From an uncultured Flavobacteriales bacterium (lineage in GTDB: Bacteria > Bacteroidota > Bacteroidia > Flavobacteriales_E > Vicingaceae), in the NCBI GenBank assembly GCA_937925525.1, contig CALALS010000121.1, forward strand, positions 1-21,227: a stretch of DNA of 21,227 nt, written 5' to 3'. Below the pieces are notes generated by a model. It did no database searches, was not told the DNA's origin, and saw nothing but the letters and a program-made list of their open reading frames with translations. The translations under genes and the position numbers were made by a program. Below, piece by piece: positions 1-6,886 of the stretch (position 1 is its first letter; every line of letters starts with the position of its first letter).

Positions 1-39
1 ATAAAATAAGACAAATATTCACCCTTTAAACTAAATGCT

Positions 40-744
40 ATGAAAACGAATAACAAAAACAAAAGAGGTTCAACATTATTTCAAACAGGATTAATTGTTG
101 CATTAAGTCTAAGCCTGGTTGCTTTTGAGTGGAGATATGAAACCACTCCGATAAAAATAATAGATGAAAGAACTTTTGACGGAGAAATTGAGTTTATCCC
201 TATTACAAAAACAGAAGAGGTTAAGCCTGAAGCACAAAAAATAAAAATCACCAAAACATTTAACCCTGATATTTTTAAAGAAGTAAAAAACAATGTAAAA
301 ACAGATGAGCCAAAAAAAGAAGACTCAGTTGTAGTTATAGTTCCTGACTTTAAACCCGTAGATGACGATAGAGATAAAGATGATGAGCCTGTTCACTTTA
401 TGGCAGTTGAAAAAATGCCTATGTATGATGACTGCAATGATGAAGGTGTTGCTTTTACTGAATCATGTACCTTAAAAAAGATGTATGCCCACTTAGGCAA
501 GACTTTAAAATACCCAAAAATGTCTAAGGAAGCTAAAATTGAAGGGACTGTTCACGTTGAATTTGTGGTAAACAAACATGGGAAAGTAGTAAATGTAAAT
601 GCCTTAGGAGGTCCAAATCAAGAACTAAAAGATGCTGCTGTGACTGCTATATCGTCTATGCCAAAAATGAATCCGGGAACTCAAAGAGGAAAAAATGTTA
701 ATGTAAAGTTTTTATTGCCGGTAGCATTTAAACTCAAAAAATAA
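40..744 (+). CDS. TonB-like energy transducer protein
   Basis: Probable inner-membrane TonB-family protein that would carry proton-motive-force energy to outer-membrane receptors. Residues 13-29 form a single N-terminal membrane anchor after a short basic cytoplasmic tail. A long Lys/Asp/Glu-rich periplasmic linker follows (about 40-120). The TonB C-terminal domain covers about 155-234 and shows the typical pattern of a YPKMSKEAKIEG stretch, then VHVEFVVNKHGKV, and a C-terminal hydrophobic strand. A cysteine pair (CNDEGVAFTESC) before the domain could form a disulfide. The start is the first ATG; the 39 bases before it hold no recognisable gene or promoter. No exbB or exbD is next to it, so it is probably one of several TonB homologues in the genome. 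It converges on the kinase gene and shares its terminator. Family assignment is firm; the partner receptor is unknown. Confidence 0.9.
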   Translation: MKTNNKNKRGSTLFQTGLIVALSLSLVAFEWRYETTPIKIIDERTFDGEIEFIPITKTEEVKPEAQKIKITKTFNPDIFKEVKNNVKTDEPKKEDSVVVIVPDFKPVDDDRDKDDEPVHFMAVEKMPMYDDCNDEGVAFTESCTLKKMYAHLGKTLKYPKMSKEAKIEGTVHVEFVVNKHGKVVNVNALGGPNQELKDAAVTAISSMPKMNPGTQRGKNVNVKFLLPVAFKLKK

Positions 745-766
745 TTTTCTTGTAATGTTTAGTTGT

Positions 767-799
767 AAAAAAGCTGTTCTAAGATTGAACGGCTTTTTT
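767..799. terminator. Bidirectional intrinsic terminator between convergent genes
   Basis: A 12-bp stem (767-778 with 788-799, one G-T wobble) encloses a 9-nt loop. It begins with six A and ends with a run of T, so it reads as a rho-independent terminator on both strands. It lies after the TonB-like gene and overlaps the last codons of the kinase gene on the other strand. Confidence 0.75.
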
Positions 800-1435
800 C
801 TTTTTAGAAGCTTTTTCTTCGGGAAATAATCCGTGAATTTCGCTATCTATTCTTCTAATAATTTCTCCTAAATGCTCGTTGTTTTCAGGGAATTTATTCT
901 CATCAACATCTACAATTAAAAGCTTGCCCATATCGTAAGTAGAAATCCATGCTTCGTACCTTTCGTTTAGTCTCTTCAAATAATCTAAACGAATACTTTC
1001 TTCATAATCTCTACCTCTTTTTTGAATTTGGTTAACTAAAGTAGGCACAGAAGCTCTTAAATAAATTAATAAATCAGGTGCTTCCACAAAGTTTTCCATT
1101 AGCTTAAACAAAGAGAAATAACTTTCGAAATCCCTGGTAGTCATTAAGCCCATAGAGTGTAAGTTGGGAGCAAATATGTAAGCATCTTCGTAAATGGTTC
1201 TGTCTTGAATTACATTTTTTCCGCTTTTGCGAATATCCAGTACTTGATTAAACCTGTTGTTTAAGAAATACACCTGTAGGTTAAACGACCAGCGTTGCAT
1301 GTCGTTATAAAAATCGTTTAAGTATGGGTTGTCGTCTGCATCTTCAAAATGAGAATCCCATCCGTAATGTTTTGCTAAAAGATTGGTGAGAGTTGTTTTT
1401 CCTGCTCCTATGTTTCCGGTTACTGCTACTAGCAT
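779..1435 (-). CDS. Deoxynucleoside kinase (dGK/dAK/dCK family)
   Basis: Cytosolic enzyme of the deoxynucleoside salvage pathway, transferring a phosphate from ATP to a deoxynucleoside. The P-loop GNIGAGKTT is at residues 7-15. The family motif DRTIYED (78-84) holds the Asp-Arg pair and the Glu expected near the substrate. The arginine-rich LID motif RGRDYEESI is at 140-148. The length of 218 residues is normal for the bacterial family. The substrate (dA, dG or dC) cannot be told from the sequence. The last residues (KKKKAVQS) are encoded by the terminator hairpin, so this basic tail may be a by-product of the RNA structure. It lies 74 nt from the upstream propeller gene and has its own candidate promoter in that gap. 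Confidence 0.92.
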   Translation of the reverse strand: MLVAVTGNIGAGKTTLTNLLAKHYGWDSHFEDADDNPYLNDFYNDMQRWSFNLQVYFLNNRFNQVLDIRKSGKNVIQDRTIYEDAYIFAPNLHSMGLMTTRDFESYFSLFKLMENFVEAPDLLIYLRASVPTLVNQIQKRGRDYEESIRLDYLKRLNERYEAWISTYDMGKLLIVDVDENKFPENNEHLGEIIRRIDSEIHGLFPEEKASKKKKAVQS

Positions 1436-1454
1436 AGTAATTCAAATTATCGAA

Positions 1455-1484
1455 CTAAAGTACAACTTTTGTACGGTTTACAAA
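1455..1484 (-). promoter_or_regulatory. Candidate sigma-A-type promoter for the deoxynucleoside kinase
   Basis: On the minus strand, TTTG (1481-1484) and TACTTTAG (1455-1462, seven of eight matches to TAnnTTTG) are 18 nt apart, close to the Bacteroidota -33/-7 arrangement. The -7 element ends about 20 nt before the start codon, giving a very short leader. No transcription data. Confidence 0.45.
1460..1474. repeat. Inverted repeat inside the kinase promoter, operator-like
   Basis: GTACAA and TTGTAC form a perfect 6-bp inverted repeat around the 3-nt centre CTT. It sits between the candidate -33 and -7 elements and overlaps the -7 edge, which is a classical place for a repressor site. No matching regulator is recognised nearby. 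Confidence 0.35.
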
Positions 1485-1509
1485 ACATTTCTCTATCAGA
1501 AAGTTTTAT

Positions 1510-2283
1510 TTATTTCTTTAGTACCACAATTTTTTCGGGTGTAAGAAAGTAAACCCCTGTTTTTTCTGAGCGTAATGCAACAAAATTTGAATATTCTTTC
1601 TTGAGTGAGTAGTTCACAGATTCTAGTGACTTTAAATTATAGCCCATTAATTTTTTATCTGTCACATAAAGTATTTCTTCATCGAAAACTTGAAATGATT
1701 CCGCATTTTTAATGGGTATATTTTTAATATATGTCCCAAAAACATCAAATACTAAAATTCCTTCGCTTGGGTTATTTACATAAAGCTTGTTATTGTATTC
1801 TACCATACCTTTTGGATTGATTTCAAGTCCTAATAGCTGATTTAGATTTTCTGTTTTCTGCTGAATTTTTAAGTTTCCGTCAAAACGAATTAGCCGGTTT
1901 TGTATGTCATCATACACCCAAATTCCATTGTTGTGAGAGCGGCAAATATTACTCACCTGAAATAAATCAAATGCCGACAAATCGAGAACCGTTGTGGTCT
2001 CTGCCAACATATTGTCCAATACAATTATTCTATTAAAGTCGGGATAATAGACTAAAATTTTATATGGGTCAAACGCATCTACGGTGTGTATTTTTCCATA
2101 TTTGTTGGTACTGTACTTGAATAACAGTTCTCCTGTTGAGCTATATTTTATCAAATGATTTTTTTGTACCGCATATATGTTTCCCTGTCTGTCTGTGGTA
2201 AAAAAATCAAACTTTCCGGGAATAGAAATGGTGTCGGCATTAAGTAGAAAAAAGACTGATATATAGAATAAAATTGATTTCAC
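1510..2283 (-). CDS. Exported beta-propeller-like protein, function unknown
   Basis: I do not recognise a named family. An N-terminal hydrophobic stretch (about residues 3-16) looks like a signal peptide, so the protein is probably periplasmic or membrane-attached. The rest repeats a beta-rich pattern with phrases such as GNIYAVQKNHLIKYSSTGE, GIWVYDDIQNRLIRFDGN, NKLYVNNPSEGILVFDVFGT and EEILYVTDKKLMGYNLKS. This is typical of six-bladed NHL/YWTD-type propellers, with about one blade per 40 residues. At 257 residues it would make a complete small propeller. No catalytic residues are evident, so binding or scaffolding is more likely than enzymatic activity. It starts 20 nt after the GH3-family gene and is probably co-transcribed with it. 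Confidence 0.75.
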   Translation of the reverse strand: MKSILFYISVFFLLNADTISIPGKFDFFTTDRQGNIYAVQKNHLIKYSSTGELLFKYSTNKYGKIHTVDAFDPYKILVYYPDFNRIIVLDNMLAETTTVLDLSAFDLFQVSNICRSHNNGIWVYDDIQNRLIRFDGNLKIQQKTENLNQLLGLEINPKGMVEYNNKLYVNNPSEGILVFDVFGTYIKNIPIKNAESFQVFDEEILYVTDKKLMGYNLKSLESVNYSLKKEYSNFVALRSEKTGVYFLTPEKIVVLKK

Positions 2284-2303
2284 TTCTTTGCTTTTAACAT
2301 AAA

Positions 2304-3812
2304 TTATACCGCTTTTAGTATTTCGTCAATATATTTTCTGTCATTACTTAATCTTGGTATTTTATGTTGGCCTCCTATTTTGTTTTTTGATTTTAACCAG
2401 TTGTAAAAAGTTCCTTTTGGAACTACATTTAGTTTTAGCTTTTTGAGTATCATATCTCCCTTTCGCTTTGCATCATAATCAGAGTTGATTTCGCGCAAGG
2501 TATCATCTAATACATTAATAAACTCTTCTAAATTATCAGGCTCCTTTTCAAATTCAATTATCCATTCATGCCCTCCCGAACTTTTTCCTTCAAGGTAAAT
2601 TGGAGCAGCAGTATAGTCCGCAATTTGTGCGCTTGTTTTTCTGCATGCAGCTTCAATAGCCTTGTCTGCGTTATCCACTATAACCTCTTCGCCAAAAGCA
2701 TTAATAAAGCTTTTTATCCTACCGCTTACTTGAATTTTAAACGGGTATTTTGAAGTAAATTTAATGGTGTCCCCAATTTTATATCGCCACAACCCTCCGT
2801 TGGTTGAAATAACTATTGCATAGTTTTTCCCAATTTCCACTTCATCTAAGGTAAGTGTTTTAGGGTTCTCTTCTTCCATGTTCTCAAAAGGAATAAACTC
2901 ATAATAAATTCCATAATCTAACATTAATAGCATATCATTTTCCCTTAAGTCATCCTGTATTCCAAAAAAACCTTCTGACGCATTATAGGTTTCTTGGTAA
3001 TGCATTTTTGAAACATTTGTTATGGCCTCAAATTGATTTCTGTAAGGAGCAAAGTTTACCCCTCCATGTATGAATAGCTCTAGGTTTGGCCACACTTTAT
3101 GAATAGAATCAACTCCTTTAATTTCCATAATTTTTTTCATTAGCACCAACATCCAGCTTGGTACTCCGGAAACCAATGTTACGTCTTCTACCATGGTTGA
3201 GCGTGCCATTTTTTCAATCTTTTCTTCCCAGTTGTCCATCAATGCAATTGACATTTCCGGTGTTCTTTTATATTCTACCCAAAAAGGTAAATTTTTCATG
3301 ATGATGGAAGATAAATCGCCATAAAAAGAATTATTGCTAAAGCTGTTTATATTCATGCTTCCGCCCAAAACAAGTGTTTTTCCTGAAGCAATGCCGCCAT
3401 TTGGATTGTAATGATAATAAAGGCAAAGCATGTCTTTTCCGCCTTTATAATGGCAGTCTTCCAAAGACTCTTTACTAATGGGGATAAACTTACTTCTATC
3501 TGATGTAGTGCCCGATGATTTGGCAAACCATTTGATTTCGGTAGGCCATAAAACATTCTGCTCCCCTTGTTTAATTCTAATGATTTGTTCCTTTAGCGAT
3601 TCGTAATCTTGAAGAGGAACTTTTTCTCGATAATCTTCAATACTTTTAATGCTCTTATAGTCATGTTTTTTACCCCATTCGGTAGATTTAGCTTTATCTA
3701 CCAGCTTTAAAAACAATTCATTTTGAACTTCGTTAGGGTACTTTCGAAATAATTCTATCTGATGAATTCTTTTCTTCAACAGCCATGAGTAGATAGAATT
3801 AATAATTGCCAT
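2304..3812 (-). CDS. GH3-family acyl-adenylating/amidosynthetase-like enzyme
   Basis: Member of the GH3 family within the ANL superfamily. Plant members adenylate a carboxylic acid such as indole-acetate or jasmonate and couple it to an amino acid; bacterial members are common in Bacteroidota and their substrates are generally unknown. The three ATP/AMP motifs are visible: SSGTTSDRSK (99-108), YNASEGFFG (276-284) and LWRYKIGD (341-348). The C-terminal segment KIGGQHKIPRLSNDR (about 478-492) is also typical. At 502 residues it is normal length and looks intact. No signal peptide, so cytosolic. It is first in a likely two-gene unit with the propeller protein and is divergent from the acyltransferase gene. 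Family certain; acid and acceptor unknown. Confidence 0.9.
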   Translation of the reverse strand: MAIINSIYSWLLKKRIHQIELFRKYPNEVQNELFLKLVDKAKSTEWGKKHDYKSIKSIEDYREKVPLQDYESLKEQIIRIKQGEQNVLWPTEIKWFAKSSGTTSDRSKFIPISKESLEDCHYKGGKDMLCLYYHYNPNGGIASGKTLVLGGSMNINSFSNNSFYGDLSSIIMKNLPFWVEYKRTPEMSIALMDNWEEKIEKMARSTMVEDVTLVSGVPSWMLVLMKKIMEIKGVDSIHKVWPNLELFIHGGVNFAPYRNQFEAITNVSKMHYQETYNASEGFFGIQDDLRENDMLLMLDYGIYYEFIPFENMEEENPKTLTLDEVEIGKNYAIVISTNGGLWRYKIGDTIKFTSKYPFKIQVSGRIKSFINAFGEEVIVDNADKAIEAACRKTSAQIADYTAAPIYLEGKSSGGHEWIIEFEKEPDNLEEFINVLDDTLREINSDYDAKRKGDMILKKLKLNVVPKGTFYNWLKSKNKIGGQHKIPRLSNDRKYIDEILKAV

Positions 3813-3845
3813 TTGTATTGCTTAAACTTAAATAGTTAATTTTGG

Positions 3846-3876
3846 TAAATATAAAACACTTCACAGTGATAGCAAA
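3846..3876 (-). promoter_or_regulatory. Candidate promoter for the GH3-propeller unit
   Basis: On the minus strand TTTG (3873-3876) and TATATTTA (3846-3853, seven of eight matches to TAnnTTTG) are separated by 19 nt, the expected Bacteroidota spacing. The -7 element lies about 33 nt before the start codon. No comparably good promoter was found for the divergent acyltransferase gene in the same 112-nt gap. Confidence 0.45.
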
Positions 3877-3924
3877 CAAGTTTGTATTTAAGGTATTTAT
3901 TAATTCAAGAATTATTCTCAACTA

Positions 3925-4791
3925 GTGCAAGCAGTAATTTATTACATATCCGTTCCCTTTATTTATTTTATTGCCTACTTGCCTTTTCCGCTTTTGTATT
4001 TGTTTTCTGACTTTTTAAATTTTTGGGTGTTTTCGGTTTTTGGTTATCGAAAAGAAGTAGTACAAACTAACCTCCGCAACTCTTTTCCCGAAAAATCAGA
4101 AAAGGAATTAAGGGCTATTGAAAAAAGATTTTATCAGTTTTTTTGTGACCTCATCGTTGAAACCATTAAAACATTAACCATTACACCCAAGCAAGTGAAA
4201 AAAAGAGTTTCTGTTGATAATCTTGATATTTATCAAAACTATTTTTCGCAAAAACAAAGTTTAATTATGGTATTAGGGCATTTTGGAAACTGGGAATTAG
4301 CCGGTGCTAGGTATAGTCAAGAGCCTTATCATCAATTGAAAGTAATTTACCATCCATTAAAAAATAAATACTTCAATCGGCTAATTATAAAAATGAGAAC
4401 CCGGCTTGGAAATGGTTTATATCCCATGAAAGAAACTGCAAGATGCATGATTCAAGATAAAAATACTCCTACTATTACTGCTTTTATTGCTGACCAAACG
4501 CCTTCTCCAGAAAGAGCCTACTGGACTACTTTTTTGAATCAGGAAACGCCTGTTTTTTTGGGTACGGAAAAGTTTTCTAAAAAATTTAACTACCCCATTA
4601 TATACACCTCAACCAAACGAATTAAAAGAGGGTATTATCATATTCAAACGGAAGTTTTAGTAGAAGACCCCTCTAAGATGAAAGAACATGAAATCTCTGA
4701 GTTGCACACCAAAAGGCTAGAAAAAGACATTATTGCGCATCCCGAAATTTGGCTATGGACACACAAAAGATGGAAGCATAAAAGAAGGTAA
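3925..4791 (+). CDS. Lysophospholipid/lipid A-type acyltransferase (LpxL/HtrB family)
   Basis: Inner-membrane acyltransferase likely to add a secondary acyl chain to lipid A or a related lipid. Hydrophobic N-terminus (about residues 3-40) with a membrane anchor. The catalytic HX4E motif appears in GHFGNWE (His119, Glu124). Family landmarks ADQTPSP and the C-terminal WLWTHKRWK are present. The 288-residue length is normal for Bacteroidota members. The start is GTG: the reading frame is closed by a stop at 3901, no ATG lies between, and the next Met is just before the catalytic motif, so GTG is well supported. No other lipid A genes are adjacent, so the exact acyl acceptor is inferred only from the family. 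Confidence 0.88.
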   Translation: MQAVIYYISVPFIYFIAYLPFPLLYLFSDFLNFWVFSVFGYRKEVVQTNLRNSFPEKSEKELRAIEKRFYQFFCDLIVETIKTLTITPKQVKKRVSVDNLDIYQNYFSQKQSLIMVLGHFGNWELAGARYSQEPYHQLKVIYHPLKNKYFNRLIIKMRTRLGNGLYPMKETARCMIQDKNTPTITAFIADQTPSPERAYWTTFLNQETPVFLGTEKFSKKFNYPIIYTSTKRIKRGYYHIQTEVLVEDPSKMKEHEISELHTKRLEKDIIAHPEIWLWTHKRWKHKRR

Positions 4792-4804
4792 TCTAAAAAT
4801 TGAG

Positions 4805-4812
4805 TATCTTCG
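4805..4812 (+). promoter_or_regulatory. Candidate -7 promoter element for the T9SS-cargo/peroxidase pair
   Basis: TATCTTCG matches TAnnTTTG at seven of eight positions and lies 15 nt before the ATG of the T9SS-sorted protein, in the 36-nt gap after the acyltransferase gene. No clear TTG -33 box is seen upstream, so read-through from the acyltransferase gene is equally possible. Confidence 0.3.
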
Positions 4813-4827
4813 TTAGAAACTTTAGCT

Positions 4828-5742
4828 ATGAAAAAATTTTTACTTTCATTTCTTTTTTTTCCTGTACTTGTATTCTCTCAGCCAGATTACTACCAATATT
4901 TTGACGGAGCAGATACTTCTAGTTATAATTCAATAATAATTTCAATTGATACTTCAAACGGAAATGTATGGCAAGTTGGCAAACCTCAAAAAAACATATT
5001 TGATAGTGCCGCTACTTTTCCTAATGCAATAGTTACGGATACTATAAACTATTATCCAATAAATGACTCCTCTTATTTTGAGTTTTATTTTGATAATTCA
5101 TGGTGGCAATTTGGGATCCTTGCTTTGCAATGGAAACAAAAATTAGACTTTGAGCAAGGTCGGGACGGAGGAATCATTGAGTTTTCTCTTGATAAAAAGC
5201 AAACATGGCAAAACGCTTTTAATAATCCATATGTCTATAACTTTTATGGCTATAATTTATCTAATGCTCAGACTTTAACATCCAATGGAGTAGATGCTTT
5301 TACGGGAACTGATTCTACATGGAAAGATATTTGGCTTTGTTTTAGCACTTCTTTTTTACAAGCAAGTGCTGATACTACTTGGTTTAGGTATAAGATATTT
5401 TCAGATTCATCAAACACTCAAAATGAAGGATGGATAATTGACAATATGCTTCTTAGGCTAACTATTGCCCATACTATAGAAGAAAAGAAAAGCGAAAACT
5501 ACCTTAATGTTTATCCCTCAATTACTAGTGGAAAACTAAATATTGAAGTAACTAAACTACAAGAGTTTCATATTATTGAAAGTATGCAGCTTGTTAATAT
5601 GGAAGGTAAGACTGTACAAGAATTTGGGTTATGTCCTACTAAGTTTTGGATAGATATAAGTCATCATCCGGATGGGGTTTATTTTTTAAAAGTTAAGACA
5701 AATAAAAAAGCTGAAACAGTTCAGATAAGCTTAAAGAAATAG
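4828..5742 (+). CDS. T9SS-sorted secreted beta-sandwich protein
   Basis: Secreted or surface protein of unknown function. A Sec signal peptide spans residues 1-17 (cleavage near VFS-QPD). The C-terminal 80 residues (about 225-304) are a type A T9SS sorting domain: NVYPSITSGKLNIEV, then a strand with VNMEGKTVQEF, then the HPDGVYFLKVKT signature and a basic end. Between them, about residues 20-212 look like a jelly-roll or immune-inhibitor-A-like beta-sandwich, with phrases such as GGIIEFSLDKKQTW, TWKDIWLCFSTSF and NEGWIIDNMLLR. No catalytic motif is visible. The protein is rich in Trp and Tyr. It ends immediately before the reading frame of the cytochrome c peroxidase and is probably co-expressed with it. 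Confidence 0.85.
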   Translation: MKKFLLSFLFFPVLVFSQPDYYQYFDGADTSSYNSIIISIDTSNGNVWQVGKPQKNIFDSAATFPNAIVTDTINYYPINDSSYFEFYFDNSWWQFGILALQWKQKLDFEQGRDGGIIEFSLDKKQTWQNAFNNPYVYNFYGYNLSNAQTLTSNGVDAFTGTDSTWKDIWLCFSTSFLQASADTTWFRYKIFSDSSNTQNEGWIIDNMLLRLTIAHTIEEKKSENYLNVYPSITSGKLNIEVTKLQEFHIIESMQLVNMEGKTVQEFGLCPTKFWIDISHHPDGVYFLKVKTNKKAETVQISLKK

Positions 5743-5792
5743 CTACTTCTAAAAGATATATAACTGTTTATCTAATCCTTTCTTTTTTTTTA
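5739..5792 (+). other. Upstream in-frame signal-peptide coding segment of the peroxidase, no standard start codon
   Basis: The peroxidase frame is open from 5715. This segment encodes IATSKRYITVYLILSFF then LL, directly continuing into LGFSHS. A basic n-region followed by a strongly hydrophobic h-region is an obvious Sec signal peptide. The open frame contains no ATG, GTG or CTG; the only standard start is the TTG at 5793, which comes after the hydrophobic core. ATA at 5739 would overlap the TAG stop (5740-5742) of the preceding gene; ATA at 5760 is another option. Confidence 0.6.
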
Positions 5793-6797
5793 TTGTTAGG
5801 ATTTAGCCATTCATTAACTGAATACAGATTCCCTAAACTGTTATTATTTCCTGAAATGCCAATTTCAGAGGAAAACCCTGTGACTGAGGAGGGTGTTCAG
5901 CTTGGGAGGTTTCTTTTCTACGATTCTATCTTAAGTAAAGACTATACGCTTTCCTGTTCAAGTTGCCATAAACAAGAGTTTGCGTTTAGTGATAGTCCAA
6001 ATCAATTTAGTAAAGGAAGCCTTGGTTTAACCAACCGAAACACTATGCCTCTTTTTAATCTTGCTTGGTATCCTTCATTTTTTTGGGACGGAAGAGCAAC
6101 TAGCCTTGAAAATCAGGTTTTTGAACCTGTCAGAAATCATTCTGAAATGAACTTAGAATGGAAAGAGGCTGAAAAAAGAATTAGAAGTTCTTCATTCTAT
6201 AGGAAAAAATTTAAAGAAGCATTTCCCAACCAAAAAATTGATAGCATTTTAGTTTCTAAAGCAATAGCGCAATTTGAAAGAACATTATTGTCTTATAATT
6301 CAAAATTTGACAGGGTAATCAGAGGTGAAGATGTTTTAACGCAAGATGAATATGACGGATTTATATTAATGAACGACCAAACAAAAGGAGACTGTTTACA
6401 CTGCCACACAACTGATTCCAACCCATTGGGAACAACATTACAATTTAGCAACAATGGACTTGACCAAGCAAATAGTATTGCTCAATATTTAGATAAAGGT
6501 TTAGGAGCTATTTCAAAAAAAGAAAGTGATATTGGGCTCTTTAAAATTCCCTCTGTGAGAAACCTAGGGTTTACCTCTCCATATATGCATGACGGGAGGT
6601 TTGAAACTTTAGAAGAGGTTTTAGAGTTTTATAGCTCTGGGGTTCATAATTCAATAAATGTAGATTCTAAAATGGGGTTTGCTTATAAGGGTGGCAATGG
6701 TTTGAGTAAAGAAGAACAAAAAAAGATAATTGCATTTTTGAACACTATGAACGACAGTGTATTTGTTAGGCAGAAAATGCACAGTAATCCCTTTTAA
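5793..6797 (+). CDS. Di-heme cytochrome c peroxidase (MauG/CcpA family)
   Basis: Periplasmic di-heme c-type enzyme, expected to reduce hydrogen peroxide or, in MauG-like members, to oxidise protein residues. Numbered from the TTG at 5793, heme-binding CXXCH motifs are CSSCH (55-59) and CLHCH (201-205). Typical blocks are present: GRFLFYDSILS, FFWDGRATSLENQ, IAQFERTLLS and SPYMHDGRFETLEEV, with Met265 a candidate heme ligand. Length is normal for the family. The TTG is given only as the first standard start; translation very probably begins upstream, because starting here would remove most of the signal peptide that heme attachment requires. The stop codon overlaps, on the opposite strand, a remnant of a PP2C gene. 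Family certain, true start uncertain. Confidence 0.85.
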   Translation: MLGFSHSLTEYRFPKLLLFPEMPISEENPVTEEGVQLGRFLFYDSILSKDYTLSCSSCHKQEFAFSDSPNQFSKGSLGLTNRNTMPLFNLAWYPSFFWDGRATSLENQVFEPVRNHSEMNLEWKEAEKRIRSSSFYRKKFKEAFPNQKIDSILVSKAIAQFERTLLSYNSKFDRVIRGEDVLTQDEYDGFILMNDQTKGDCLHCHTTDSNPLGTTLQFSNNGLDQANSIAQYLDKGLGAISKKESDIGLFKIPSVRNLGFTSPYMHDGRFETLEEVLEFYSSGVHNSINVDSKMGFAYKGGNGLSKEEQKKIIAFLNTMNDSVFVRQKMHSNPF

Positions 6798-6823
6798 ACC
6801 CTAACCCCAATTACACACACATT
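6794..6823 (-). pseudogene. Remnant of a PP2C phosphatase C-terminus
   Basis: Read on the minus strand this stretch encodes NVCVIGVRV followed by a TAA stop. The two intact phosphatases here end DVCIIGVRI-stop and DVCVMGVKI-stop. Compared with the end of the nearest phosphatase gene, over the eight codons from V plus the stop (27 nt), 18 bases match. The nine differences are seven third-position and two first-position changes (Ile to Val), as expected of a paralogue once under selection. Nothing upstream of these codons is phosphatase-like; a REP-like fragment abuts it. Short, so chance cannot be fully excluded. Confidence 0.5.
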
Positions 6824-6849
6824 CCTTCGACAAGCTCAGGACAGGCTGA
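6822..6849. repeat. REP-like repeat fragment (TTCCTTCGACAAGCTCAGG type)
   Basis: The sequence TTCCTTCGACAAGCTCAGG followed by ACAGGCTGA resembles a short repeated element that I recall from intergenic regions of many environmental bacteria; this is from memory, not from a search. It differs from its AT-rich surroundings in base composition, and sits exactly between the PP2C remnant and the end of the intact phosphatase gene. Confidence 0.5.
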
Positions 6850-6852
6850 CTC

Positions 6853-6886
6853 GTATGTATTATATTCTTACGCCTATAATACATAC
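6853..6886. terminator. Perfect 12-bp inverted repeat over the phosphatase stop codon
   Basis: GTATGTATTATA (6853-6864) and TATAATACATAC (6875-6886) pair perfectly around a 10-nt loop. The hairpin includes the last codons and stop of the phosphatase gene and could end transcription of either convergent gene. No T-run follows on either strand, so it is not a textbook intrinsic terminator; mRNA 3' end protection is an alternative. Confidence 0.5.
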
